Source: Incurvaria masculella (Eukaryota; Arthropoda; Insecta; Lepidoptera; Incurvariidae). Taken from it: DNA of 64,000 nucleotides. Where the stretch lies: the NCBI GenBank assembly GCA_946894095.1, contig OX335660.1:11351001-11415000 (forward strand), read 5' to 3'. Under the pieces are notes generated by a model. It made no database searches. It saw only the letters and a list, made by a program, of their open reading frames with translations, and was not told the origin of the DNA. Made by a program: the position numbers and the translations under genes. The stretch's first letter is position 1; the number at the start of each line of letters is the position of its first letter. Positions 33,120-43,375 of the stretch are shown piece after piece.

Positions 33120-33562
33120 CTCTAGTCCCAGCTGTCACCTAAATTGGCGTTTACGGCAAACCGTTCGACTGGCGTTTTTAAATTTATGGAGAAATTGAAG
33201 AGCGCGCGCAGTGGGCATTAAACTACATTGGAACTAACATTGGCGAGTCCGAGTTTGATTTGACAGCTTACTCACCGTTGCCGTAAATACGTCGACGTTG
33301 CCGCTTTCGCTGACTCCGCGTTTTCATACAAATTGGAAGTCCGAGTTTGACTTTGACAGCTTACTCACCGTCAACGTAAATACGTCGACGTTGCCGCTTA
33401 CGCTGACTCCGCGTTTTCATACAAATTGGAAGTCCGAGTTTGACTTTGACAGCTTGAAGAAGTAAAACCACAGAATATCTAGTAAAAACTTGTATGGAGT
33501 TTGACGTTTTTACGGAACTTCGAAGTTACGTTAACGCCAACTTAGGTGACTACTGGGACTAG
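33120..33562 (+). mobile_element. MITE family A, copy 5, internal duplication
   Basis: CTCTAGTCCCAGCTGTCACC to GGTGACTACTGGGACTAGG. The segment from GAGTTTGA-TTTGACAGCTTACTC to CAAATTGGAAGTCC is present twice in tandem (about 104 bp), which explains the extra length (443 against about 352 bp). Confidence 0.8.
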
Positions 33563-33899
33563 GAGCTCAGAATATTTTCAATCAACTTTTCGTTGCCGGC
33601 GACCAGCTCACGAAAAATTACCTAGTCAACGAGAGTAGGAAAATCTCTGTCAAATTAAAATTTTACTTTTTTCCACAAAAACCAATTATTATTAGATCCT
33701 GAAATAATTGGAAAGCGCTGATACCGTAACCATTACAATATACCTACAAAATGTTTGATATAATTTGCCGTTAAAATTGATACTTGGCGCTTTTTATCTT
33801 TGAAAATGTTTTTTCGATCGTGTCACTACCGAAGCCTGCTGATGGTCGTAGGGCCATTAGACCTACAGTCAATATTAGACCACACAGGCAACACACCAC

Positions 33900-34155
33900 A
33901 CGGTTACAAGTACCATACTATAATCTTTTTTATTTTGTACTGCTACATTGAACTGTATGAAAAACAAACAATTTTCATTGCCGCTTCGACGATCGTTCAT
34001 TTAATGCACGGAGATCGACGATTCAATGTGATGCCAGGATTTATTCTACGGCCTGTTAGTAAAAGGAGATCTACAGTCTTTCTTAGAATCCGAACCACAA
34101 ATTACGAATTTCTTAGTCGCGTCTTACGACATGCACGGGAAGAAATTCAGTGAGC
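33900..34155 (-). repeat. SINE with non-tRNA leader, degraded
   Basis: Minus strand: leader GAATTTCTTCCCGTGCATGT-CGTAAGACGCGACTAAG, then body GTGGTTCGGATTCTAAG and CTGTAGATCTCC. The remaining body (TGCCGCTTCGACGATCGTTC, CTACATTGAACTG on the forward strand) is worn. Confidence 0.6.
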
Positions 34156-34649
34156 CTACTTGTATTTTTGAACTTGCCGGAACCTCATGAGGATTATCAT
34201 CAAAGAGACAAATATGTCCTTATACTGGAGCACTCAATACACACGCAGTTCCCATACTGTGCTCCGGACCTCCCATTCTGGAAGAGGTACCTCAGGACGG
34301 AAAAACTCCGAAAAACCTAGTGCTCGCACTGTATACCCGACTAGTTTTTTCGGGTTTTTCGGGCGGCAAAGTAAAAAAGTTAAGCTTATAAACGAGATAG
34401 AATAGAGGGTTGTCGGTAAGTTACGCGTCCTCGGAGGCGGCGGCCAACGAATAAGAAGAGAGGGGAATGGTGACAGAACCTCACGGTACTAGTCTGCAGA
34501 TATTTGCGTATTTATAATCATTTAGTATAATTACGGACGTTTCCTCCTATCATCAATGATAAATAATCAGTATTTATGTTACAAGGAATTCAAAAAATGT
34601 ATTCACACAAACGGGTACCGATAACCAATTTCATAAACGTAGACGAAAT

Positions 34650-34790
34650 GGACGTTGAAAGAAAAAATACCAGCGAAGTTTCTTGCTATTCTCCGCTGTG
34701 AACGTTAAACTGGCTAATGATAATACATGGAAAACCCGAGTACTGTGTACTATGGGTGACGAACAAACAATAAAAAACAAGAACAATAAA
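34650..34790 (+). repeat. Family D repeat, copy 3 (3-prime end only)
   Basis: GGACGTTGAAAGAAAAAAT, CTGGCTAATGATAATA, GAGTACTGTGTACTATGGGT, then an AACAATAAAAAACAA tail. Confidence 0.6.
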
Positions 34791-35649
34791 CGGACAGTCC
34801 GTTCCCTTACAAATTTTCTAGTCACATGGGGGTAAGCATGGCATGGAGGTGATCACCTCCATGGTCCTTGGCAGATTAACTCGCCGGTTGAACAGCAAAG
34901 TGACCGATGAAATCTGAGATATAGTTGCATCAAACGACTTGTTATTCGGCCAGGTGAACTGAATTTTACCAGTTAGCCTCGTACGTCATGTAACTAAACG
35001 TCAGATTTAACCACTCACTTGCCTTCATCCCGGCAAAATAAATTACCATGGTATCCCGCCGGATGTTCTTGAGTTCCAACGATACGTATCAATTGCGTAG
35101 ATGCCATTTAGTGCAACGGAAATTCTAGCCCAACCCAGCCATCTGAAGACCTGAGAATCTGCAAATATTATATTCATAGCAGCCTCAAAATATCAAGTTG
35201 TTAAAGTCATACTATAATGACGTGCCAGTGTTGTCAACAGGACAAATAAGGTAATGTTCACATGTGCGCCCTCAAATCTTACGATGTTTCTCTTTTCGCA
35301 CGGAGAGTACCGCACTACCGTCACTACTCCCGGCCTCCCTTGCTCGTTGGCGGCGGAGCTCAAATATTCAGGTGGTCCTTCGGCGGGGCCCGGACTCGGG
35401 CTTATTTTAGAATCGCTGACGTTGAGTTAGGACACTTTTATGTTTTCTTTTGAGATTGTTTGCGAGCTTTACTGTCTTTGTTTCCTTACGCCTCCGCCCG
35501 AGTTTTTATGTTTATTCAGGCAAAAAAACGTTACGAGGCACCACGGCAGTTTGCCATGCAAATAACCAGATTATTTGCCTGCCGTCCAATGAATGTGTAA
35601 TATCGTCTGGCATTAAACGCTTAAACGTGGGTGTGGTTAAGCTTGTGGT
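34791..35649. other. No feature recognised
   Basis: Includes a somewhat GC-rich stretch (35300-35400). No exon can be supported. Confidence 0.4.
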
Positions 35650-35850
35650 ATTTTTTATTAAACTGGACATAGATAGCTATTTCCAACTCGACCGTCATGA
35701 TATTATATACCACACGGGTACTACGAGTAGATGTCATGCCAGGACCGTTTTTAACTTACTCAGCTACATTGAACAGGATGGAAAACGTGGACAATTTGTA
35801 TTGCCGCTTAGATCATCGTTCATTGAATGCGATGGTAGGGAGCGCACACC
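35650..35850 (-). repeat. SINE fragment
   Basis: Forward strand ACTGGACATAGATAGCT, ATGTCATGCCAGGACCG, CAGCTACATTGAACAGGATG and ATTGAATGCGATGGTAGG identify a minus-strand SINE tail and body. The frames crossing it are repeat shadows. Confidence 0.7.
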
Positions 35851-36623
35851 CTCGACGCCACAGTAGGCATTGGAATTTGCAAGGAGAACGTAGGTGGTTC
35901 AAAGTCCGATGTGTGGCGTCTAGGGTGATGCTGTTTGTACAAACCCGGTCGGGTCGGGTAAGTAAGGAAGAGGACCTACACCTGGTTTCGATACTGAAGG
36001 CGTTCACGTCTTTCGTTATTATCTTAGTTTGGATTAGTTTGGTGTATTTTTTTTATTTCAGGGTGCCATGTAAAGCCTTCCCTACAACTTGGTTGTGTTA
36101 ACCCAGCCCGGCTTGGTGTGGCACCGCATAATTCTACGTAATTATCGAAACTGCTCACACAATTTAACGGAGAATCGGTTAAGAATTGCAAACTGTACGA
36201 ATACGAAATAATTTTTGCTCAACCTGAAACGGAGACGTTACGCTCGACTTTCTCTCTTCGCTCGGTCAATAATAAATATCCCTCTATCCGATTGAATGGG
36301 GAAAAAATACTTTTTTTTTTCATGTATATGTGCAGTTCATTACCGCTGCGATCATCATTTCATCCAATTCGGTAGCAACCATTCTTTCAGCAACATATCG
36401 ATATATGTAATAACTTAAAATGATCAAATTTTGATAAAATGCTTAAGACATTAAGGAATTGAGTCGTAAAGATACACACAAAGACCATTACATACACACC
36501 TTCCCTCTCTCTCTGACACACACACACACCCTCACCCTCTCACATACCTTCACACATGACAAAACAAATTATATGCAATGTTTAGAATTCGATTTCGTGT
36601 ATATTTTGTTTGTATTAAGATGT
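35851..36623. other. No gene; CT/CA microsatellite
   Basis: A (CT)n(CA)n compound microsatellite at about 36502-36556; otherwise featureless. Confidence 0.45.
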
Positions 36624-36942
36624 TAAAAAACCGGCCAAGTGTAAGTCGGACTAGCACACGAAGGGTTCCGTACCACAGTACAAGGTTAAACAGAAAAAAT
36701 TACGTTTTTTGTATCGGGCCCCCTAATTTTTTATTATTTTTGTATTTTACCTATTTGTTGTTATAGCGGTAAAATAAACACACACTTTATGGAAATTTCA
36801 GCTGCCTAACTATTACGGTTCATGAGATACAGCCCTGTGTCAGACGGACGGGCAGACGGACGGGCAGACGGACGGACGGACGGACAGCGGAGGCATAGTA
36901 ATAGGGTTCATTTGGCACCCTCTGTGTACGGAACCCTAAAAA
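36624..36942 (+). mobile_element. Family B repeat, copy 4
   Basis: AAAAACCGGCCAAGTGTAAG to GTACGGAACCCTAAAAAG, with an expanded GACGGACGGGCA microsatellite at about 36842-36890. Confidence 0.8.
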
Positions 36943-37013
36943 GTGAAACTTTATTATTGGCTGTATAATTTAGCTCTTAAGGTTCTAAAATAAATAAATA
37001 AAAATGTTCATAG

Positions 37014-37310
37014 TTTTTAGGGTTCCGTACCCAAAGGGTGAAAACGGAACCTTATTACTAAGCCTCTGCTGTCCGTCCGTCCGTTCATCTGTCACAGGGC
37101 TGTATCTCATGAAATAGGTAGGCAGCTGAAATTTTCACTGAGTTTGTATTTATTTTGCCGCTATAACAACAAATAGGTATAATAAAAAAATTATAATAAT
37201 TAAATGGTGGTCCCATATAAAAAACGTGTTTTTTGTGTGTTAAATCTTGTACGATGGTACGGAAACTTTCGTGTGCAAGTCCGACTCGCGCTTGGCCGGT
37301 TTTTTTTCTT
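37014..37310 (-). mobile_element. Family B repeat, copy 5, inverted next to copy 4
   Basis: Begins TTTTTAGGGTTCCGTACCC and ends CTTGGCCGGTTTTTTTTC. It is the reverse complement of copy 4, only about 70 bp away. Confidence 0.8.
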
Positions 37311-37706
37311 TTGTGGTCGATCCGCAATTGTTTCCCGTATAGTTTCTAACCAATCCGATAAGATTGTGGAGTCTTCGCACTTCTTATCCGTAAACATTTA
37401 AGTGTTGCCAGCCACTCCATTACTCCCCGATTTAGGATAAACAAAGTGATCGCTCAGCCACAAAATTTGGCTCGTCACGTTATTCCCTCGCGGTAAAAAG
37501 CCGCGGACTCAGCAGTAAAACCGAAGACGGCCGTAAAGTTAAGCGGCGTATGAGGAAAAGTTTATCTCGAGCGAAAGCACCTACTATTAAAAAAGCTCGG
37601 AGGCACCATAACGTTCGAATTTGGCTTAATTTTCCGGTGCTATGCACGGGCTGGGGATGATAAGACACTTGAAGAGAAATTATATTTTTTACTTAACTTA
37701 TTATAC

Positions 37707-38035
37707 AATGCGGGGCTCGTACCTCAGGGGCGCGGGGACATTTCTTCCATGCTAGAGATCATGGTTTCAATACCCGCCTATTTATGCACCTGTTTATAAC
37801 TGAGTTGGATAAGTGCATTTCGTCTCGAATGCGAGCTGCTCCATGGTTCGGAATCCATGAAAAACTCAAGAACGCCCGGATCAGTACCATCGCATTTGAT
37901 GAAATGGTCGAGACTGAAAATAAAAAATGACAGTGTTTTTCATCTAGTTCAATGTAGCCGTGCTCATAAAGGGAAGGTCCTGGAATGGCGCCTATTTTTT
38001 TCGGGAATGCGGTGTGTTGGGATTATATGGGTGTT
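37707..38035 (+). repeat. SINE, tRNA-like head, plus strand
   Basis: Head GGGGCTCGTACCTCAGGGGC with a B-box-like GGTTTCAATACCC, then GAGTTGGATAAGTGCATTTC, CATGGTTCGGAATCCATG, AAGGGAAGGTCCTGGAATGG and GGAATGCGGTGTGTTGGG. Nearly full length but without the last part of the tail. Confidence 0.7.
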
Positions 38036-38187
38036 ATATTTTATTTTGTACTTTCTATCGAAAAAGGTTTTGACCCATTTGACAATTAAAACGAAATCCC
38101 GAGAACTGTTTGTTTGGTTTTAGCACCCACAGCGACTGACTTATGTATAACTCGTGATCACTAAAATGTACCTATTTCTTATTTTAC

Positions 38188-38189
38188 AG
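38188..38189 (+). other. Probable splice acceptor of host gene
   Basis: TTTCTTATTTTACAG, a pyrimidine-rich tract followed by AG, then 145 nt of apparent 5-prime UTR to the start codon at 38335. Inference from consensus only. Confidence 0.5.
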
Positions 38190-38334
38190 GTATTATCGGA
38201 CAGTGAACGTTAAAATAGTGTTTGGTTAGGTTTATGTGCAAAAAAAGATCTGTAAATTATAAGTGTATTACGCTATTCAAAACATAGAATATAATTAAAT
38301 AAATTAGAATTGTGATTCTACAAGTGAATATAAA

Positions 38335-38535
38335 ATGGCTTGTCCATTCCGGCGCGCATCGTCACAGCACCAGTTCGCGAACGGCGGCGGAGGCACATCT
38401 AGCGACAAGAAGTCAGAGCTGAAGTCCCGACAGAGTTCGGTGCAGCTTCCTGCACCAGACGAGGACGCGGCCGACCGGGGCACCCTCAACCTCAAGCACC
38501 TGAGCGAGGCACTGCTGCTGCTCACCGCACCCTCG
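38335..38535 (+). CDS. First coding exon of an unrecognised host gene
   Basis: 67 codons, from ATG in good context (AAAATGG) to a strong donor, CTCG/GTAAGT at 38536. The peptide begins MACPFRRASSQHQFANGGGG, has a charged stretch (SSDKKSELKSRQSSVQL) and an acidic-to-helical end (APDEDAADRGTLNLKHL, then SEALLLLTAPS). The sequence is GC-rich against AT-rich surroundings, as expected of a real exon; the exon ends in phase 0. I do not recognise the family. The leucine-rich end could be the start of a helical domain. Downstream exons are not visible in the window. The last two thirds of the exon, with its donor, recurs six more times downstream. Confidence 0.6.
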
Positions 38536-38999
38536 GTAAGTGGCGACACGTTATGTACTTTTGTCATATTGTCCATATGACCGGCGAGTAGAAACAGCAG
38601 CTGAAGTTGCGACAGAGTTCGTGCAGGTTTATGCACCAGACGAGGATGCGGCCGATCTGGGCACCCTCAACCTCAAGCACCTGAGCGAGGCACTGCTGCT
38701 GCTCACCGCACCCTCGGTAAGTGGCGACACGTTATGTACTTTTGTCATATTGTCCATATGACCGGCGAGTAGAAACAGCAGCTGAAGTTGCGACAGAGTT
38801 CGTGCAGGTTTATGCACCAGACGAGGATGCGGCCGATCGGGGCACCCTCAACCTCAAGCACCTGAGCGAGGCACTGTTGATGCTCACCGCACCCTCAATA
38901 CGTGGCGACACATTATGTATTACATATGTCAGTATTTTGTCACATTTACATGCCTCCGTCGACTAGAAGTAGCAGTTACGCAACAGAGGCCGATGAAGC

Positions 39000-39103
39000 T
39001 GTAGTAAAACCAACTAATTTGTATTTAGCTCCGAGTACTTTATTGCATCCATTTTCTCACTGACTTAACAACCTCTGTTGCTATGACAATAGCTGACACA
39101 ACA
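39000..39103 (-). repeat. 3-prime LTR of the minus-strand Gypsy element
   Basis: 104 bp; on the minus strand TGTTGTGTCAGC to GGTTTTACTACA. It includes AATAAA on the minus strand (GCAATAAAGTACTCGG), a likely polyadenylation signal. Confidence 0.95.
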
Positions 39104-39116
39104 TCTTTCCCTTTTT
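39104..39116 (-). promoter_or_regulatory. Polypurine tract
   Basis: Minus strand AAAAAGGGAAAGA directly abuts the 3-prime LTR. Confidence 0.8.
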
Positions 39117-39202
39117 ACAAAGTAATGAAATAATAACAAATTAAAATCAAACCTACTTTTAACTAAATTAAACCTAAATACATCCACCCTAAATAAGTAA
39201 CC

Positions 39203-42200
39203 TCATGTCACATAATCATTAAGCCAATTTGGACTCTTGTGTAACCGTCTGGGCCGACCATTTGAATACTGAGGGACAGACTCATCCTGACAGTCAGACG
39301 GTCCTGCGACATTCTCATCAAGAACATTATCATTATAACCTGTTTCTATTGGCACATCCAACTCAAGATTTGTCTTGTCTTTTGACTTAAACTCCCAATC
39401 AAAATTATATGTGTTATTTTCATTTCGATTGTTTATCTCGTTTTCAAAATGTTCATTGCGGTAGTTTGATGTTCCATAAGGTGCAACTATTAAATGAAAT
39501 CTATTTCTTCTAAATTTTCCTCTTTCAGTTCGCACGATATAAGACCTTGGTTCATCAGCCCAAGCTTCGACGATTCCATATATTCTGAGATCTGTTATCC
39601 AGACTCGTTCTCCTACTCCTATCTCTCTTAAGGGTCGTGTTCGGTGTCTGTTATTGAAATTTTGCGCCATTTTTTCCTTCCTAATTTGAGACTGGTTCTT
39701 AAAGAAATGGCCTGGGTTAACAACTTTCTTTAGCTTGCTTGGGAGTATGGGTAAAGTATCTTTGAGTTTACGATGAAACATAAGTTCTGCAGGACTGTAT
39801 CCTGATTCAAGAGGAGTGTTCCTATAAGTTAACAAGCCTAAAAAAATGTCTTCATTCTTTTTTAACAAAGTCTTTGCAATCTTAACTCCAGCCTCTGACA
39901 TGCCATTGCTTTGAGGAAAATGTGGACTACTTGTAATAAGCTTAAATCCATACTCAACTGAAAACTCATTAAATTTGCTCTTGAATTGGCTGCCACAATC
40001 TGACCTAACAATATCTGGTATTCCGTATCTAGCAAAGGTTTCTTTACAACAACTTATGACAGCATGTTCTGTTAAATTGGTCAGTTTGAATATTTCCAAA
40101 AATCTAGAGTAATAATCAATCATTACCAAGTACCACATGTTATTTAGTTTAAACAAGTCCATTCCAATTTTTTGCCATGGTCGGTCAGGGATTGCCTCTA
40201 AAATAAGAGGCTCTTTGTAATTTATCCTTTCTTTTATACATGTTAAACAATTAGTTATCATGGTCTCGATTTCTTTAGAGATATTGAGCCACCAGACTGC
40301 AGTTCTAGCTCTCTCACGGCACTTCGTGATTCCCTGATGACCCTCATGTATTTTGTTTAATATTTTAGTCTGCAAACTAGGTGGAACTACTAGTCTTGAA
40401 TTGTACAATAAAAATCCTTCAGCGAAAGTGAAGTTGTATCTAAACTGATAATACGGTTTTAGCGAATCCAGTATTTTATTCTTTCGTGGCCATCCCCTGA
40501 CTGTATATTCCTTTAATTTTTTACAAACTTCACTTTCTTGCTGCGCCTGAGAAATCTCTGATAGGGTTTGATTAGACACATACTCATTAATTATGGCTAA
40601 ATTCAGAACATTGTCATCGTTTATTTCACATTCATCTAATGGTTGTCTAGAAAGAGCATCGGCTAATAGCAAATCTTTACCTGGAACATACTCTACATCG
40701 TAATCAAATCTCATAAGCTTTAGTCGAAATCTCAATAACCTGGGAGTAAGGTCGTCGAGTGGTTTACTTTTTAATATTTGCAAAAGTGGTTTATGATCCG
40801 TTTCCAGGTGAACTCTCACTCCAATAACAAAGTCTTTAAACTTATCAACGCTCCAATCAAGTGCTAGACATTCTTTTTCAATTTGTGCATATTGTTTCTC
40901 GGCGTTGCTAAGACTACGACTTGCGTATGCTACAACCTTTTTGTGACCTTCACTGTCTTCCAAGAGCAAAGCAGCTCCAAGTCCATATGAGCTACTATCT
41001 GCTGTGATAATTATTTTCTTTGATGGATCAAAATGAGTTAACACAGGGGCATTTTTTAACGATTTTTTCAATTTTTCAAAAGATTCCTCTTGAATTCTAT
41101 CCCATACAAAAATTGAATCATTTTTTAATAGCGCATGTAGTGGTTGAAGAATATCTGACTTATTAGCTATGAATCTCCCTACATAATTTACAATTCCTAG
41201 AAATTGCATGAGTTCTTTTTTATTTTGTGGACTTTTAAAACTTTGAATGGCTTTAACACGATCGGGATCAAGGGAAATACCCCTTTTGTCTATAATATGA
41301 CCCAAATATTTGACTTCTTCTACCCCAAAGACACATTTTCCTTCATTTATTGTTATGCCTTCTTTATGCAATCGCTCCAATACCTCCCTCAAAATCCAGT
41401 CATGCCTTTGCATGGACTCTGCAAAGATGAGAATATCGTCCATATGTATAACCACACCATCCAATCCTTCGAACAGTCTCGAGAATTTCATTGAGAAATA
41501 TTCTGGGGCACAACTCAACCCAAAGGGGAGCCGATTATACATATATCGCCCAAAAGGAGTGATAATGGTGGTTAGTTTCTTGGATTTTTCATCTAAAGGG
41601 ATTTGATGAAATCCTGACGTAGCGTCAATTTTTGAGAAATATTTTGATCCCTTTAGCTGAGCAAGAGTAACTTCGACTTTTGGTATCGGAAAAATGGGGC
41701 GTAATATATTTTTATTAACCTGCGTATAATCACCACACAACCGTATCTTATTTCCTTTTGGTACCACCACTATAGGCGATACAAACTGTGTTGGTTCTTC
41801 GACTGGACTCACAATACCTAATTGTACTAATCTGGCTAATTCATCCTTCAGTTTACTCAATAAAGGAATAGGCACAACTCTTGGAGTTGCTTGTACAAAA
41901 AAGCGTGGATTAGGCACCAAACATATAGAGAACTTGTCTTTGAAAACTCCCAATTCATTAAAAATTTTTGGAAATTCTTTCATTACATCAACCTGACTTT
42001 TAAGCTGATCACATTTCATAGATTGTTCATTGGCCATAGACATTAATTTCACAATTTTCAAAGCCTGTATCGCTGGTCTGCCCAAAATTGGTGTTTTTAA
42101 ATTTTTTATGACATATACTTTACCTTTGAAACAATTCTCTTCATATACCAATTTTAACGTAACTACCCCCACAATTTGTAATTCTTTACCGTCCGGTCCC

Positions 42201-43210
42201 ACTACTTTGTCTTTGCACGGAACGATAGTTTCTTTTCTATTTATTAAAACTTGGTCTGGGACTGCCACTACATCCGCTCCTGTGTCGACAAGAAAAACAA
42301 TATTATCAATAAATTGATCTTGACCTGTATACACAGCCATCACCCTCTCATACGACTCGTGCCCCACCTGCAGCACTTTCTTCTCATCACCCTCTTGTAA
42401 TTCTTTTGTGTTATGGGTCTCAGCTCGGTTGATATCCTTTTGAAAACAGAACTTTCCTCCCGCTCCTGCTCTGCACATCTTAGCGAAGTGCCCTACTCGC
42501 TGGCACTTGTGACACCGCACTTGAACAGCTGGACAATTCTCCTTAGAGTGTCTTGCATTACCGCAGAACCAGCAATTATTATTCTTCTTCTCTTTTATTT
42601 TATTTATAACCGTGAGCTCCGAGTCACCCGCTTGCATTAATTTACTTTCTTTTTGTTGAATTTCTGCCTGCCTCGTAATTAATGTTGCTTGTTCCAATGT
42701 CAAATCTTCTTTGAGTTGCAACCTTTCACTAGTTTTCTTATCTTTAATTCCCACTACAATTCGATCCCTGATCAATTGTTCTTTCAGTGTACCGTACTCG
42801 CAGTTTTCAGCCAAATTAAATAATTTTGTTATGAACTGTTCAACGCCTTCATCAATATTCTGTTCAAGAATATTAAACTTATATCTCTCAAATATAATAT
42901 TTTTCTTCGGTGTAAAAAGATTATCAAACTGTTGTAATACTTCTTCGTATTTATCTAGAGACGTGAACTGAGTCAACAGCTCCTCAGCTTTATCTCCCAT
43001 GCAATACACGAGAATGTTTACCTTTTCACAGTCGCTCTTTTTATCGTTACCGGTGATGCTCATATACCTGCTGAAGCGCTTCTTCCACAGCAGCCAACGA
43101 TCATTTTGGAAGGAGAATTTGTCAGGCCAGAGATCTATTCTGGCACCCCCCGCCGCTGTTGCCGTCGCCGCTGTTTCCGGCCGTTCGCCGATTTTATTTG
43201 GCTCTGCCAT
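39203..43210 (-). CDS. gag-pol: Gag-Pol polyprotein of Ty3/Gypsy element
   Basis: 1335 residues from MAEPNKIGERPE; the open frame extends 25 codons further but only by reading back through the primer site and LTR. Gag and Pol share one frame. Order: capsid-like region (WPDKFSFQNDRWLLWKKRF); two CCHC knuckles, CWFCGNARHSKENC and CHKCQRVGHFAKMC (about 42480-42570); protease VDTGADVVAVP (about 42265-42295); reverse transcriptase RLCGDYTQVN and catalytic HMDDILIF (about 41430-41450); RNase H ITADSSSYG and ETDHKPLLQ; integrase zinc finger HEGHQGITKCRERA to CLTCIKERI; integrase core Asp in IGMDLFK, Asp in RSDCGSQF, Glu in GMSEAGVKI. A C-terminal tail (RRLHKSPNWLNDYVT) resembles the end of related polyproteins. 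No stop or frameshift. The reverse transcriptase has MDD where many Gypsy elements have IDD. Confidence 0.96.
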   Translation of the reverse strand: MAEPNKIGERPETAATATAAGGARIDLWPDKFSFQNDRWLLWKKRFSRYMSITGNDKKSDCEKVNILVYCMGDKAEELLTQFTSLDKYEEVLQQFDNLFTPKKNIIFERYKFNILEQNIDEGVEQFITKLFNLAENCEYGTLKEQLIRDRIVVGIKDKKTSERLQLKEDLTLEQATLITRQAEIQQKESKLMQAGDSELTVINKIKEKKNNNCWFCGNARHSKENCPAVQVRCHKCQRVGHFAKMCRAGAGGKFCFQKDINRAETHNTKELQEGDEKKVLQVGHESYERVMAVYTGQDQFIDNIVFLVDTGADVVAVPDQVLINRKETIVPCKDKVVGPDGKELQIVGVVTLKLVYEENCFKGKVYVIKNLKTPILGRPAIQALKIVKLMSMANEQSMKCDQLKSQVDVMKEFPKIFNELGVFKDKFSICLVPNPRFFVQATPRVVPIPLLSKLKDELARLVQLGIVSPVEEPTQFVSPIVVVPKGNKIRLCGDYTQVNKNILRPIFPIPKVEVTLAQLKGSKYFSKIDATSGFHQIPLDEKSKKLTTIITPFGRYMYNRLPFGLSCAPEYFSMKFSRLFEGLDGVVIHMDDILIFAESMQRHDWILREVLERLHKEGITINEGKCVFGVEEVKYLGHIIDKRGISLDPDRVKAIQSFKSPQNKKELMQFLGIVNYVGRFIANKSDILQPLHALLKNDSIFVWDRIQEESFEKLKKSLKNAPVLTHFDPSKKIIITADSSSYGLGAALLLEDSEGHKKVVAYASRSLSNAEKQYAQIEKECLALDWSVDKFKDFVIGVRVHLETDHKPLLQILKSKPLDDLTPRLLRFRLKLMRFDYDVEYVPGKDLLLADALSRQPLDECEINDDNVLNLAIINEYVSNQTLSEISQAQQESEVCKKLKEYTVRGWPRKNKILDSLKPYYQFRYNFTFAEGFLLYNSRLVVPPSLQTKILNKIHEGHQGITKCRERARTAVWWLNISKEIETMITNCLTCIKERINYKEPLILEAIPDRPWQKIGMDLFKLNNMWYLVMIDYYSRFLEIFKLTNLTEHAVISCCKETFARYGIPDIVRSDCGSQFKSKFNEFSVEYGFKLITSSPHFPQSNGMSEAGVKIAKTLLKKNEDIFLGLLTYRNTPLESGYSPAELMFHRKLKDTLPILPSKLKKVVNPGHFFKNQSQIRKEKMAQNFNNRHRTRPLREIGVGERVWITDLRIYGIVEAWADEPRSYIVRTERGKFRRNRFHLIVAPYGTSNYRNEHFENEINNRNENNTYNFDWEFKSKDKTNLELDVPIETGYNDNVLDENVAGPSDCQDESVPQYSNGRPRRLHKSPNWLNDYVT

Positions 43211-43247
43211 ACTTACGGACCGCACTCTGCGATCTTTCTCACTTGTG

Positions 43248-43271
43248 AGATAACCCACACCGCTGCCACCA
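43248..43271 (-). promoter_or_regulatory. Primer-binding site, tRNA-Leu-like
   Basis: Minus strand TGGTGGCAGCGGTG starts immediately after the 5-prime LTR and matches the complement of tRNA-Leu 3-prime ends (CACCGCTGCCACCA). Confidence 0.75.
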
Positions 43272-43375
43272 TGTAGTAAAACCAACTAATTTGTATTTAG
43301 CTCCGAGTACTTTATTGCATCCATTTTCTCACTGACTTAACAACCTCTGTTGCTATGACAATAGCTGACACAACA
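43272..43375 (-). repeat. 5-prime LTR of the minus-strand Gypsy element
   Basis: 104 bp, no difference from 39000-39103 by eye, bounded by TG...CA and the GAAGC duplication. Confidence 0.95.

Larger units (their letters stand above)
39000..43375 (-). mobile_element. Complete Ty3/Gypsy LTR element with single gag-pol ORF
   Basis: A 4376-bp minus-strand element with 104-bp LTRs that look identical, flanked by the perfect target duplication GAAGC (38995-38999 and 43376-43380). It sits inside unit 4 of the exon array, antisense to the host gene. One uninterrupted Gag-Pol frame, a Leu-tRNA-like primer site and a polypurine tract are present. By identical LTRs and intact catalytic motifs it is very young. 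The domain set and two CCHC knuckles suggest a Mag/SURL-like clade; that placement is inference. Confidence 0.95.

Noticed and set aside
35450..36101. Open frames of 134-138 codons
   Set aside because: They cross a SINE fragment and show no domain.
38592..38966. Units 2 and 3 as separate genes
   Set aside because: They are tandem copies of the exon-intron boundary; their ATG frames begin in intron-derived sequence.
43211..43285. Extension of Gag-Pol by 25 codons
   Set aside because: It reads backwards through the primer-binding site and into the LTR; the ATG at 43210 is the sensible start.
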